A stretch of 64,000 nucleotides of DNA from assembly GCA_910588205.1 (NCBI GenBank), contig CAJUQK010000001.1, positions 124,001 through 188,000 of the forward strand, given 5' to 3'. The notes beneath the pieces were generated by a model. The model saw nothing but the letters and a program-made list of their open reading frames with translations. It was not told the origin of the DNA and did not search any database. Origin of the DNA: an uncultured Eggerthellaceae bacterium. Its GTDB lineage: Bacteria; Actinomycetota; Coriobacteriia; Coriobacteriales; Eggerthellaceae. Position numbers and translations under genes: made by a program. Shown in pieces: positions 52,101 through 59,431 of the stretch. The number at the start of each line of letters is the position of its first letter. Within the stretch, counting starts at the first letter, position 1.

Positions 52101-54416
52101 TCAAAGAAGATCCATCGGATCGACATCTACGGCAGTGCTGACCCCCTGAATGCGCCCTCGCTTGCGATGGAACCCTTCTAAGGCTTCTGAGATATCCATC
52201 TCAGGCGAGCATTTCACCACCACGTGCCATCGGATGAGATTCCGAATGCGCTCGAAAGCGCAAGGAGCAGCGGGGAGGACATCGATATCCCCCTCACCCG
52301 CCGATGCCAAATGCTGGCAAAGATCAAACCGATAGGCCTCGGCTGCGCGACGCACTACCGAGCCGTCCTTCCCCCATAAGAGGATGTTCGCCATTCGCGC
52401 ATAGGGCGGAAAGCGGAGCGCTTCGCGCTTCGGCAGCTCGTTAGCCAAGAAGCGCGGCCGATCATAGGCCGCCGCCGAGGCGATGGCCACCGAATCCGCC
52501 TCATAGGTTTGGACGAAGACCCGTCCCGGGAGCTCTGCCCTACCCGCCCTGCCTGCCACTTGCTGAATGAGATCGAAGGTGCGCTCGGATGACCGGAAAT
52601 CCGGCAGATGCAACATCGTATCCGCGTTGATGACGCCCACTAAGGTGACATCATCGAAATCGAGCCCCTTCGCGATCATCTGGGTTCCCAGGAGCACCGC
52701 CGCAGGAGCCGTGGCGAACTGCTCCAGCAACCGCTGATGCGCCCCCTTCGCTGCCGTGGTGTCGGCGTCCATGCGGATCACCTGAGGTGTCAGGTGCTCG
52801 GAGGCAGGGGCAGCGATGCCCGGAATCAGACCTTCCTGGGCGCTCAAGAGACTCTTCAGCTCAGCTTCCACCCGCTGAGTCCCCATACCGTAGCGCTTGA
52901 GATAGGGGCTTTGACAGGATGGGCAGACAGGCGGAGCCCCTAGGGTGTAGCCACAATGATGGCACACCAGCTTGTTCCCCTCCTCGTGGAAGGTGAGCGT
53001 AGTGGAGCAATGACGGCATTCGGGAACGAAGCCGCAATCGCGACAGAGGAGGAAGCGCGCGAAGCCCCGTTGATTCAGGAGGAGCACCACCTTATGGTTG
53101 GCGGATAGCTCTTCGCGTATGGCATTCGCCAGCTTCTTGGAGAAGATGCGGCCCTTGCTGTCATGGAACTCCACTGCCATGTCCACAACCTCGACCTTCG
53201 GCAGAGGGCGGCCGTTAGCTCGCTCCGGGAGGCGCGCATAGGTCCAGGCGGGATCATGCTTGGCATGGTAGAGCGATTCAATGGAAGGGGTGGCGGAGCC
53301 AAGCACCACGGTACAGGAGCGCTGACGGGCCATCCAGCAGGCCACATCTCTGGTGACATAACGAGGTGCGCTCTCCTGCTTGTAGGTGGTCTCGTGCTCT
53401 TCGTCGACGATGATGAGTCCCAAGTTCTGTACAGGCATGAACAGGGCGCTGCGAGCCCCTACGACGATGCGCGCCGCTCCACAGCGAAGCAGATCCCACT
53501 GGTCATAGCGCTCCCCCGGGCTCATCTTCGAATGCATGACCGCCACCTGGTCTCCGAAGCGGCTGCGGAAGCGAGTGACCGTCTGAGGCGTCAGCGATAT
53601 CTCAGGCACTAACACGATGGCTCCCTGACCGCGCTTCAAAGCCCCCTCGATGGCCTGGAGGTACACCTCTGTCTTACCAGACCCGGTGACGCCATCGATG
53701 AGCACGGTGGTGACGGCATCGTCCTCCATAGCCTGTTCTACCTGAGACAGCGCCTTCTTCTGGGAGTCAGTCAGCATCTTCGGCATTGCATTCGGAGCGA
53801 AAGCAACACTGGGCTCATCCCCCCTGCGCAAACGGCGGCGCTTCTCCACCTTCACTGCTCCCGCCTTCGCCAAGGCCTTGACGGCTGCAGCTACATCCCC
53901 ATAGAGGAAACGCAGCTCTGAGCGGCGGATGTCCCCCTGGCGCACGGCAGCCAAGACCACCTCTTGCCTCCGTGCTCCCTTGCGCGGCACGAACGAATCA
54001 ACCTGAGGCCCCGCCACGATCCATGTCTCCTCGGCACTCCCCGTCTTGGGAAGGATGGTCTCCCAGACACCGTCGATCCGCTTCAGGCTCGGAGCGGCTC
54101 CCGCAGGAAAGAACAAGCGCAAGCAGGCAGAGAGCGGCGCGATGTAGCGCTTCGCCAAGAAGCGCGCGCAATCCACAGCCGCCTCAGAGAACAAGGGGCT
54201 GCTCAGCACCTCTTCGATGGGCTTGAGCTTCCCTGAGCGCACCTCTTCCTCAGGAACAGCAACCAGCCCGCAGACGAAGCCCACTGTCTGCTGATGACCG
54301 AAGGTCACGCGTACAGCACATCCCACCTCTACCTCTATGGAGGCAGGTACCGTATAGGTGAAGAGAGAGCCGATGGCCCTGGTCTGGATGTCGATGACGA
54401 CATCGGCCTTGAGCAC
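52101..54416 (-). CDS. priA: primosomal protein N' (replication restart helicase)
   Basis: A protein of about 771 residues that reloads the replicative helicase at stalled forks. The N-terminal 3'-DNA-binding domain starts with VVIDIQTRAIGSLFTYTVP; helicase motifs are GVTGSGKTEVYLQAIE (Walker A), DEEHETTYKQ and GSATPS; zinc is bound by paired motifs CRDCGF, CRHC, CHHCGY and CPSC. QVAGRAGRA near the C-terminus is motif VI. The start is a GTG (54416) with GGGGGAAGG seven bases upstream and 28 bases after metK; longer frames would overlap metK. Probably coexpressed with metK. Confidence 0.94.
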   Translation of the reverse strand: MLKADVVIDIQTRAIGSLFTYTVPASIEVEVGCAVRVTFGHQQTVGFVCGLVAVPEEEVRSGKLKPIEEVLSSPLFSEAAVDCARFLAKRYIAPLSACLRLFFPAGAAPSLKRIDGVWETILPKTGSAEETWIVAGPQVDSFVPRKGARRQEVVLAAVRQGDIRRSELRFLYGDVAAAVKALAKAGAVKVEKRRRLRRGDEPSVAFAPNAMPKMLTDSQKKALSQVEQAMEDDAVTTVLIDGVTGSGKTEVYLQAIEGALKRGQGAIVLVPEISLTPQTVTRFRSRFGDQVAVMHSKMSPGERYDQWDLLRCGAARIVVGARSALFMPVQNLGLIIVDEEHETTYKQESAPRYVTRDVACWMARQRSCTVVLGSATPSIESLYHAKHDPAWTYARLPERANGRPLPKVEVVDMAVEFHDSKGRIFSKKLANAIREELSANHKVVLLLNQRGFARFLLCRDCGFVPECRHCSTTLTFHEEGNKLVCHHCGYTLGAPPVCPSCQSPYLKRYGMGTQRVEAELKSLLSAQEGLIPGIAAPASEHLTPQVIRMDADTTAAKGAHQRLLEQFATAPAAVLLGTQMIAKGLDFDDVTLVGVINADTMLHLPDFRSSERTFDLIQQVAGRAGRAELPGRVFVQTYEADSVAIASAAAYDRPRFLANELPKREALRFPPYARMANILLWGKDGSVVRRAAEAYRFDLCQHLASAGEGDIDVLPAAPCAFERIRNLIRWHVVVKCSPEMDISEALEGFHRKRGRIQGVSTAVDVDPMDLL

Positions 54417-54444
54417 GAGGGAGCCTTCCCCCTTCGGGCGTTCG

Positions 54445-55707
54445 TCAGAGAGCACAGGCTTCCTTGAGCTGATCCACTCTGTCTGTCCTCTCCCAAGTGA
54501 ACTCAGGGAGCTCGCGGCCGAAGTGACCATAGGCGGCAGTCTTCTGATACACCGGACGACGAAGATCCAGTGCATCGATGATAGCGCCGGGACGCAGATC
54601 GAACACCTGAGAGACAGCGCTCTCTATCTGGTCTTCTGGCACATGATTCGTGCCGAAGGTATCCACCATGATGCTCACCGGCTCCGCCACACCGATGGCA
54701 TAGGCCAACTGCACCTCACAGCGATCCGCCAGTCCAGCAGCCACCACATTCTTAGCCACCCAGCGAGCCGCGTAGGCGGCAGAACGATCTACCTTCGTGC
54801 AATCCTTGCCTGAGAAGGCCCCTCCTCCATGACGACCCATGCCACCATAGGTATCAACGATGATCTTGCGACCCGTGAGCCCCGCATCTCCCATGGGACC
54901 GCCTATGACGAAGCGACCCGTAGGGTTCACGAAGATCTCAACGTCATCAGTGAGCTTGATATCCTCAGCTTCGAAGACAGGTTCGATGACGTTGCGGATG
55001 ATGGCCTCACGTAAGGTTGCTTGATCAGCCTCTTCGCCATGTTGGGTGGAGACGACCACCTTTTCAACAGCCACGGGCACATCATCCATATAGCGCACCG
55101 ATACTTGGGTCTTGCCGTCGGGGCGCAGGAAGGGCAACGTGCCGTTCTTGCGCACCTCGGTCAAGCGCTCCGAGAGACGGTGCGCCAGATAGATGGGCAT
55201 GGGCATCAGCGTGGAAGTCTCATTGCAGGCATAGCCGAACATCATGCCCTGATCCCCTGCTCCTACTAGCTCATAAGGATCGACCTGTGTTCCCGCTGCA
55301 TGGGCCTCTAGGGACTCATCCACTCCTTGGGCGATGTCGGGAGACTGCTCATGGATGGAGCTCATGACCGCACAGGTATTGCCGTCGAAGCCGTACTTGG
55401 CACGGTCATAGCCGATACCCGTGACCACATCGCGCACGATCTGCTGTACGTCCACGTAGGCCTGAGTGCGAATCTCGCCGGTGACGAAGACGGTACCGGT
55501 GGTGGTGAGCGTCTCGCAGGCGCACCGGACATCGTCCACGTTCGCCGGGGCGCCGTTAGGGGCTATGTAGCCTTGGGATTGGAGCTCTATCTCTTTCGCC
55601 AAGATGGCATCCAAGATGGCATCGGATATCTGATCGCAGATCTTGTCAGGGTGGCCTTCGGTGACAGACTCGCTGGTAAAGAGATACGTACGGGAATCCT
55701 GGCTCAT
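54445..55707 (-). CDS. metK: S-adenosylmethionine synthetase
   Basis: A protein of 420 residues that joins methionine and ATP to SAM, releasing phosphate and pyrophosphate. Family motifs: SVTEGHPDKICDQISDAILD, GAGDQGMMFGYA, GRFVIGGPMGDAGLTGRKI and GGGAFSGKDCTKVDRSAAY. An insertion near residue 95-110 is minor. The ATG at 55707 follows AAGGAGG. That ribosome binding site lies in the terminal helix of a SAM riboswitch, so the product represses its own synthesis. Confidence 0.96.
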   Translation of the reverse strand: MSQDSRTYLFTSESVTEGHPDKICDQISDAILDAILAKEIELQSQGYIAPNGAPANVDDVRCACETLTTTGTVFVTGEIRTQAYVDVQQIVRDVVTGIGYDRAKYGFDGNTCAVMSSIHEQSPDIAQGVDESLEAHAAGTQVDPYELVGAGDQGMMFGYACNETSTLMPMPIYLAHRLSERLTEVRKNGTLPFLRPDGKTQVSVRYMDDVPVAVEKVVVSTQHGEEADQATLREAIIRNVIEPVFEAEDIKLTDDVEIFVNPTGRFVIGGPMGDAGLTGRKIIVDTYGGMGRHGGGAFSGKDCTKVDRSAAYAARWVAKNVVAAGLADRCEVQLAYAIGVAEPVSIMVDTFGTNHVPEDQIESAVSQVFDLRPGAIIDALDLRRPVYQKTAAYGHFGRELPEFTWERTDRVDQLKEACAL

Positions 55708-55713
55708 ATAATC

Positions 55714-55813
55714 CTCCTTCATCGATGATGGCAGGACCACCTTGGCAGCATGCATGCCAGGTTGGTGCCGGGGTCATCAAGCCAACTCTCTCACCCGGCT
55801 CTTGATAATGGAA
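55714..55813 (-). promoter_or_regulatory. SAM riboswitch (S-box type) controlling metK translation
   Basis: Read on the minus strand, the leader shows the S-box core: ATCAAGAG, then GGTGAGAGAG with TTGGC and TTGATGACCCCGGCACC, which corresponds to the consensus AUCAAGAGAGGxxGAGGGA...UGGCCCxAUGAAxCCCGGCAACC, a third helix ACC-TGGCA / TGCCA-A-GGT, and TGCCATC that can pair with the TTGGC loop as a pseudoknot. Helix P1 pairs TTCC-A-TTATC with GATGA-A-GGAG; the second strand contains the metK Shine-Dalgarno. No terminator hairpin is seen, so control by blocking ribosome binding is expected. Confidence 0.78.
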
Positions 55814-55829
55814 ATGCATACGGCCTGCG

Positions 55830-55835
55830 ATTATA
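55830..55835 (-). promoter_or_regulatory. -10 element of the metK promoter
   Basis: Consensus TATAAT on the minus strand, about 7 bases before the expected transcript start and 17 bases upstream of the riboswitch P1 helix. No convincing -35 hexamer at 16-18 bases; GGCG just before TATAAT is not an extended -10. Confidence 0.5.
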
Positions 55836-55998
55836 CGCCAACGGAGATGAATGGATGTTGAAAAGCAGAGCGACGCACCTGTCAAAGATCATGATGTAAC
55901 GTTCTCTTTCCTTTCGTCGTCTAATGAGCGTATGCGAAGATGCGAGGGTCTGCGCCGGCAAGATCCTCGCACGAGCAGAAGCAAAGGAGCAATATATC

Positions 55999-56607
55999 GT
56001 GAAGACCCTTCTGCAACGTGCCCGTGCCGGAGATGCTGATGCCTTCGCCGACCTCTTCCAAAGCCATGCTGATGGCCTTTGGAGAACAGCCATGGCGGTA
56101 CTGCGCGAAGAACAGAGCGCAGCCGATGCGCTCCAAGAGACGGCCATCAAAGCCTGGCGCTCCATCCCGTCCTTCCAAGGAACCAGCAGCTTAGGAACAT
56201 GGCTCACCCGCATCCTCTTGAACACCTGCTTCGATGCCCAGCGCGGCGAGGGCAGGATCATCCCCTTTGCCGATATCGCCTGCCCAGAGTCCCCAGAGCA
56301 TGCCAACAATGCCCAACCGCTCAACATCCAACCGTTTCCTGGCATCGACAGAACGGTCAGTCAGTTGGATACGGATACTGCACTCTCTGCTCTGAGCGAA
56401 AGCGATCGAGCGATCCTGGCCTTGTTCTATGGCGATGACCTGCCTCTGAAAGAGGTGGCTGCAGCGCTCGGGATAGCCGAGGGAGCGGCGCGAACCCGCC
56501 TCTCTCGCGCACGGACACGCTTCAAGGATGCCTACCTCAAAGCCGACCATGCACAGGGAGACCCTGTGAGGATCCAGAACACCCCGACCAAGGAGGCGAT
56601 CTCATGA
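55999..56607 (+). CDS. ECF (extracytoplasmic function) RNA polymerase sigma factor
   Basis: A protein of 202 residues with sigma region 2 (AFADLFQSHADGLWRTAMAVL, then AADALQETAIKAWRSIPSFQG and LGTWLTRILLNTCFDAQR) and region 4 (LSESDRAILALFYGDDLPLKEVAAALGIAEGAARTRLSRARTRFK, in its two helices). It lacks region 3. The start is a GTG (55999) with AAAGGAG nine bases upstream; an ATG 75 bases earlier has no site. The stop overlaps the start of the DUF4179 gene (ATGA), the usual sigma/anti-sigma arrangement. No copy of its target promoter was identified, although autoregulation is common. Confidence 0.92.
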   Translation: MKTLLQRARAGDADAFADLFQSHADGLWRTAMAVLREEQSAADALQETAIKAWRSIPSFQGTSSLGTWLTRILLNTCFDAQRGEGRIIPFADIACPESPEHANNAQPLNIQPFPGIDRTVSQLDTDTALSALSESDRAILALFYGDDLPLKEVAAALGIAEGAARTRLSRARTRFKDAYLKADHAQGDPVRIQNTPTKEAIS

Positions 56608-57890
56608 GGGATGAGACCATGAACGCTGAGCAGCAGAAAGACCCTTGGGGCCAAACCATAGCGGATGCCTTGGATCCTGGCCCTTTGCCAGAACAGGTAC
56701 AAGCACGGCTGGATAGGACCTATGCAGCCCTGGGGAGGATCCCTCAAGAGAAGCCCGTGAAACCACGCGGGACGAAGCGGGGAACCGTCATTTTGGCTGC
56801 GGTCCTGGCATCCACCTTGGTATGCGGTGCCGCCTTTGCCGCATCCAACCTCATCAAGATGAGTGAAGGTGACGGCGCCTTCTTCAGTGAGCAGAAGAAT
56901 CTCCCTGTGTTCAGCAGCATGGAAGCAGGTTCCAAGGCCTTGAGCGCCTCGGTGGGACAGACGGCCGCCATTGACGGTACGCAGGTGACCCTAGATAGCA
57001 TATCCTGCGATAGGAATGTGGCGAACCTCTACCTCACCCTGCACAGAGAAGGAGGCTTCGATCTAGAGTCAGCTTCGGTCTATGACGGGTCCCAGGAGAG
57101 CGAATGGTCCCGCCTCCAGTCTCTTCTACCTATGTTGTCCTACTCCCTCACAAGTGCCGATAGGTCTCTTTGCACCGGAGATGTGCAACGCCTGGATGCC
57201 TATCAAGAAGGCGATGACATCAAATGCCTCATGCGGATTACTCCCGGATTCGTCATGGGAGATGAGGTCGAGTTATCCATTGATGGATGGTCGTGGAACG
57301 AAGGTGGACCGCAGGCCGCTTTCGCCTTCGGACTTGACTTGGCTGAAGTGCCCGCACCGAAGGAGCTCGGATCCCAAACGCTGACCTTCCCGACGCAACA
57401 GGGTGATAAGCAACTGGAGATCGAGCGCTTCACCGCTTCGGAGCTGGCTTGTGTGATGGTGGTTCGCAATGAAGAGACCACCTGGCAGGCTGACGATGGG
57501 GTTGATGCATCAGGCATCCCCGACCCCTTTCTGGACCCTGCCTTTCTGAAGATGGTCGACGATACGGGAAGCGTCCTCTATGAAGTGAATGCAGGCGACG
57601 GCCAGGGAACGAGCACGGGAGATGCCCGTATCATCGAATTGGCTGGCTTGAGCCCTGATGCTCAAAACATCACATTCACGCCCATGGACATCGAAGACGC
57701 ACGCCAAGATGAGCGGATCGACATAGATGTCACCCGGCCTGATGTGAAGATCCCTCTCACCGACTTCGGCGGCTATGAGCTTGCGCACTGGTCCGTAGAA
57801 GATCAGACGGTGCTCTTTGCGCTCAAACCTTACGGATGGTTCCCTCAAGGAGCCAACCTTGAGCTTCTACGGATTCGGTGGTTCCCATGA
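56604..57890 (+). CDS. DUF4179-like membrane protein, probable anti-sigma factor (3' end in another frame)
   Basis: A protein of 428 residues: a cytoplasmic N-terminus of about 58 residues, one membrane helix (about 59-82), then a large extracytoplasmic part with Ig-like repeats, e.g. QTAAIDGTQVTLDSISCDRN followed by LYLTLH, typical of DUF4179 proteins encoded next to ECF sigma factors. It is translationally coupled to the sigma gene and is the likely partner that holds it at the membrane. The frame ends with IRWFP and TGA, and a credible continuation is found in another frame starting at the overlapping ATG. Confidence 0.8.
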   Translation: MRDETMNAEQQKDPWGQTIADALDPGPLPEQVQARLDRTYAALGRIPQEKPVKPRGTKRGTVILAAVLASTLVCGAAFAASNLIKMSEGDGAFFSEQKNLPVFSSMEAGSKALSASVGQTAAIDGTQVTLDSISCDRNVANLYLTLHREGGFDLESASVYDGSQESEWSRLQSLLPMLSYSLTSADRSLCTGDVQRLDAYQEGDDIKCLMRITPGFVMGDEVELSIDGWSWNEGGPQAAFAFGLDLAEVPAPKELGSQTLTFPTQQGDKQLEIERFTASELACVMVVRNEETTWQADDGVDASGIPDPFLDPAFLKMVDDTGSVLYEVNAGDGQGTSTGDARIIELAGLSPDAQNITFTPMDIEDARQDERIDIDVTRPDVKIPLTDFGGYELAHWSVEDQTVLFALKPYGWFPQGANLELLRIRWFP

Positions 57891-58120
57891 TCTCCGATAC
57901 CTGGACCGACCCAGATACGGGCGAGAGTGGAACGGGGTATCACAGCGCCATTGCCTGGAGCAAATGGGACTATGCCACCGGAGAGCTCTTGCAGATGCGT
58001 TCCTATTACCGAGCCACCCCGGAAGAGCTGGAAGGCATCCATGGGTACTACGCCTATGGCTATGCACCCGGTTCCTTTGTCGAAGAAAGCACTGCGGCCC
58101 AAACGCTCTCCTTTGCTTAG
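57887..58120 (+). pseudogene. frame-shifted C-terminal continuation of the DUF4179-like protein, or a coupled small gene
   Basis: A 77-codon frame beginning MISDTWTDPDTGESGTGYH and continuing with Tyr/Trp/Glu-rich sequence (SKWDYATGELLQMRSYYRAT) that looks protein-like and reads as the expected ending of the preceding extracytoplasmic domain. Its ATG overlaps the TGA of the upstream frame (ATGA), one base back. It has no ribosome binding site of its own. Either a one-base indel (mutation or sequencing error) splits one gene, or the piece is made by termination-reinitiation as a separate polypeptide. No classical slippery heptamer lies at the junction. Confidence 0.55.
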
Positions 58121-58139
58121 TCCTTTGCGTGAGCACGAT

Positions 58140-58169
58140 GAAGGGGCTACGCATCAGCACAGCCCCTTC
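58140..58169. terminator. hairpin between convergent genes
   Basis: Inverted repeat GAAGGGGCT / AGCCCCTTC (9 bp, loop of 12) between the DUF4179 region and the convergent endonuclease IV-like gene. U-tracts are weak (TTCATCG on the minus strand). Confidence 0.5.
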
Positions 58170-58219
58170 GCTGTTGATAGAGGTCGGCTACACGAGCGAC
58201 GGCATTCCCTGTTGAAGGC

Positions 58220-59056
58220 CTAGCCCTTATAGGCCTCTTGGAAGCGGGCGACATCTCGCTCGTAGGTGACCAAGGTAGAGTGAGGCTCCTCCAGATAGAA
58301 GGCCTTGCCTGCCAAGCGAGGATGATTCGTGAGGGTCGAGAGCGCTTCGAAGCCTATCTGACCTTCTCCGATGGGGGCATGCCTATCCACGTGGCTACCG
58401 AGAGCTTCCTTGGAGTCATTCAGATGGAATGCATAGAGCTTCTCGAGCCCTATCTTCTGATCGAACTCGTCCAGTACGCCATCCAGGTTGGACTTGATAT
58501 CATAGCCCGCAGCCCACACAGCAGATGTATCCATGCAGATACCCACCTTATCCGCTAGGGCGACCCCCTGGATCATCTTCGCCAGCTCATCGAAGGTGAA
58601 CCCGATCTGATGACCCTCCCCTGCCATGGTGTCTATCAGCACCTTGGTGGATTGAGTGGACGTGATAGTCTTATCCAGAGCATCCGAGACGTTCTGGATG
58701 GCCACCTCTGCGCTCACGCCCGGAGCGCTTCCCGGACGCACCAGGTAATAGTCTATGGGCAGATGCTCTAAAGCCGCTAGATCCTCTGCCATCACCATGA
58801 GCGTGAAATCCTTTTTGGATTGTTCGGGATTAGCAGGCTCCACGTCATAGGGAGCATAGCCGCAGATCTGGGTGATGCCCTGGGCCTGCACATAGGTACG
58901 GAATGCCTCTTCATCCTTGGGATCAGCCTGGGCAACAGCGCCACCACGCGGGTTACGCGTGAAGAATTGGAAGGTATTAGCCTTTATGGAGGTTGCTTCC
59001 TTCGCCATGAAGAGGTAGCCCTCGCGCTTTGAGAGATGACATCCGATGGTCAACAT
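58220..59056 (-). CDS. endonuclease IV-like TIM-barrel protein lacking several metal ligands
   Basis: A protein of 278 residues whose whole length aligns by eye with apurinic endonuclease Nfo: start MLTIGCHLSKREGY, then DTMAGEGHQIGFTFDELAKM, DTSAVWAAGYDI, FHLNDSKEALGS and DRHAPIGEGQIGFEAL. Of the nine metal ligands of the E. coli enzyme, Asp179, His216, Asp229, His231 and Glu261 match (Asp176, His211, Asp224, His226, Glu256 here), but His69, His109, Glu145 and His182 are replaced by Tyr67, Arg107, Asp142 and Ala179. Classical trinuclear zinc chemistry therefore seems impaired; another metal state or function is likely. ATG with AAAGGA; convergent with the DUF4179 gene. Confidence 0.8.
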   Translation of the reverse strand: MLTIGCHLSKREGYLFMAKEATSIKANTFQFFTRNPRGGAVAQADPKDEEAFRTYVQAQGITQICGYAPYDVEPANPEQSKKDFTLMVMAEDLAALEHLPIDYYLVRPGSAPGVSAEVAIQNVSDALDKTITSTQSTKVLIDTMAGEGHQIGFTFDELAKMIQGVALADKVGICMDTSAVWAAGYDIKSNLDGVLDEFDQKIGLEKLYAFHLNDSKEALGSHVDRHAPIGEGQIGFEALSTLTNHPRLAGKAFYLEEPHSTLVTYERDVARFQEAYKG

Positions 59057-59198
59057 GATCGGTCTTCCTTTCGCCAGGAGGTCTTTAGGAGAACGGTACG
59101 ACTCCCACGCTGCCTGGCCGCGTACGCCCCATGAAGCGTTACCAGAGGGAAACCGCACCGAAGCCCCAGCGCCCAAGGGATGATGGCGTTCTTGGAAC

Positions 59199-59226
59199 GG
59201 AAAGGGTCAAAGACCCTTTCCTTACG
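59199..59226. repeat. short palindromic repeat, copy 5
   Basis: GGAAAGGGTC - AAA - GACCCTTTCC (10 bp perfect stem) followed by TTACG, a one-base variant of the CTACG flank. Confidence 0.8.
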
Positions 59227-59265
59227 AACGCTCGGGAGGATTGGCTTTGCAACTGGTTCTGGGAC

Positions 59266-59293
59266 GGAAAGGGTCAAAGACCCTTTCCCTACG
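59266..59293. repeat. short palindromic repeat, copy 6
   Basis: Same stem-loop as copy 5, GGAAAGGGTC - AAA - GACCCTTTCC, followed by CTACG; same orientation. Confidence 0.8.
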
Positions 59294-59314
59294 AATGCGG
59301 GAGGTAGCCTATCT

Positions 59315-59342
59315 CGTAGGGAGTGGGTCTTCGACCCTCTCC
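59315..59342. repeat. short palindromic repeat, copy 7
   Basis: CGTAG followed by GGAGTGGGTC - TTC - GACCCTCTCC, a 10 bp stem with one mismatch; opposite orientation to copies 5 and 6. Confidence 0.75.
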
Positions 59343-59379
59343 GCCATAGGGAAGCGTACGACGGTGGACGTGTTGATTT

Positions 59380-59407
59380 CGTAGGGAGTGGGTCTTCGAC
59401 CCACTCC
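59380..59407. repeat. short palindromic repeat, copy 8
   Basis: CGTAG followed by GGAGTGGGTC - TTC - GACCCACTCC, a perfect 10 bp stem; same orientation as copy 7 and 25 bases after the ffh stop when read from ffh. Confidence 0.8.
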
Positions 59408-59431
59408 GTGAGGCGACTGTCTGAACGAAGA

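Larger units (their letters stand above)
59057..59431. other. intergenic region between ffh and the endonuclease IV-like gene with a cluster of four palindromic repeats
   Basis: About 375 bases without a plausible gene. It contains four palindromes of the dispersed repeat family between 59199 and 59407, in two orientations, and presumably the promoter of the endonuclease IV-like gene near its left end. The rightmost repeats follow the ffh stop and could end its transcript. Confidence 0.7.

Noticed and set aside
59199..59407. Possible CRISPR array
   Set aside because: The four units are palindromes in two orientations with unequal distances and differing stems; there are no equal spacers and no cas genes.
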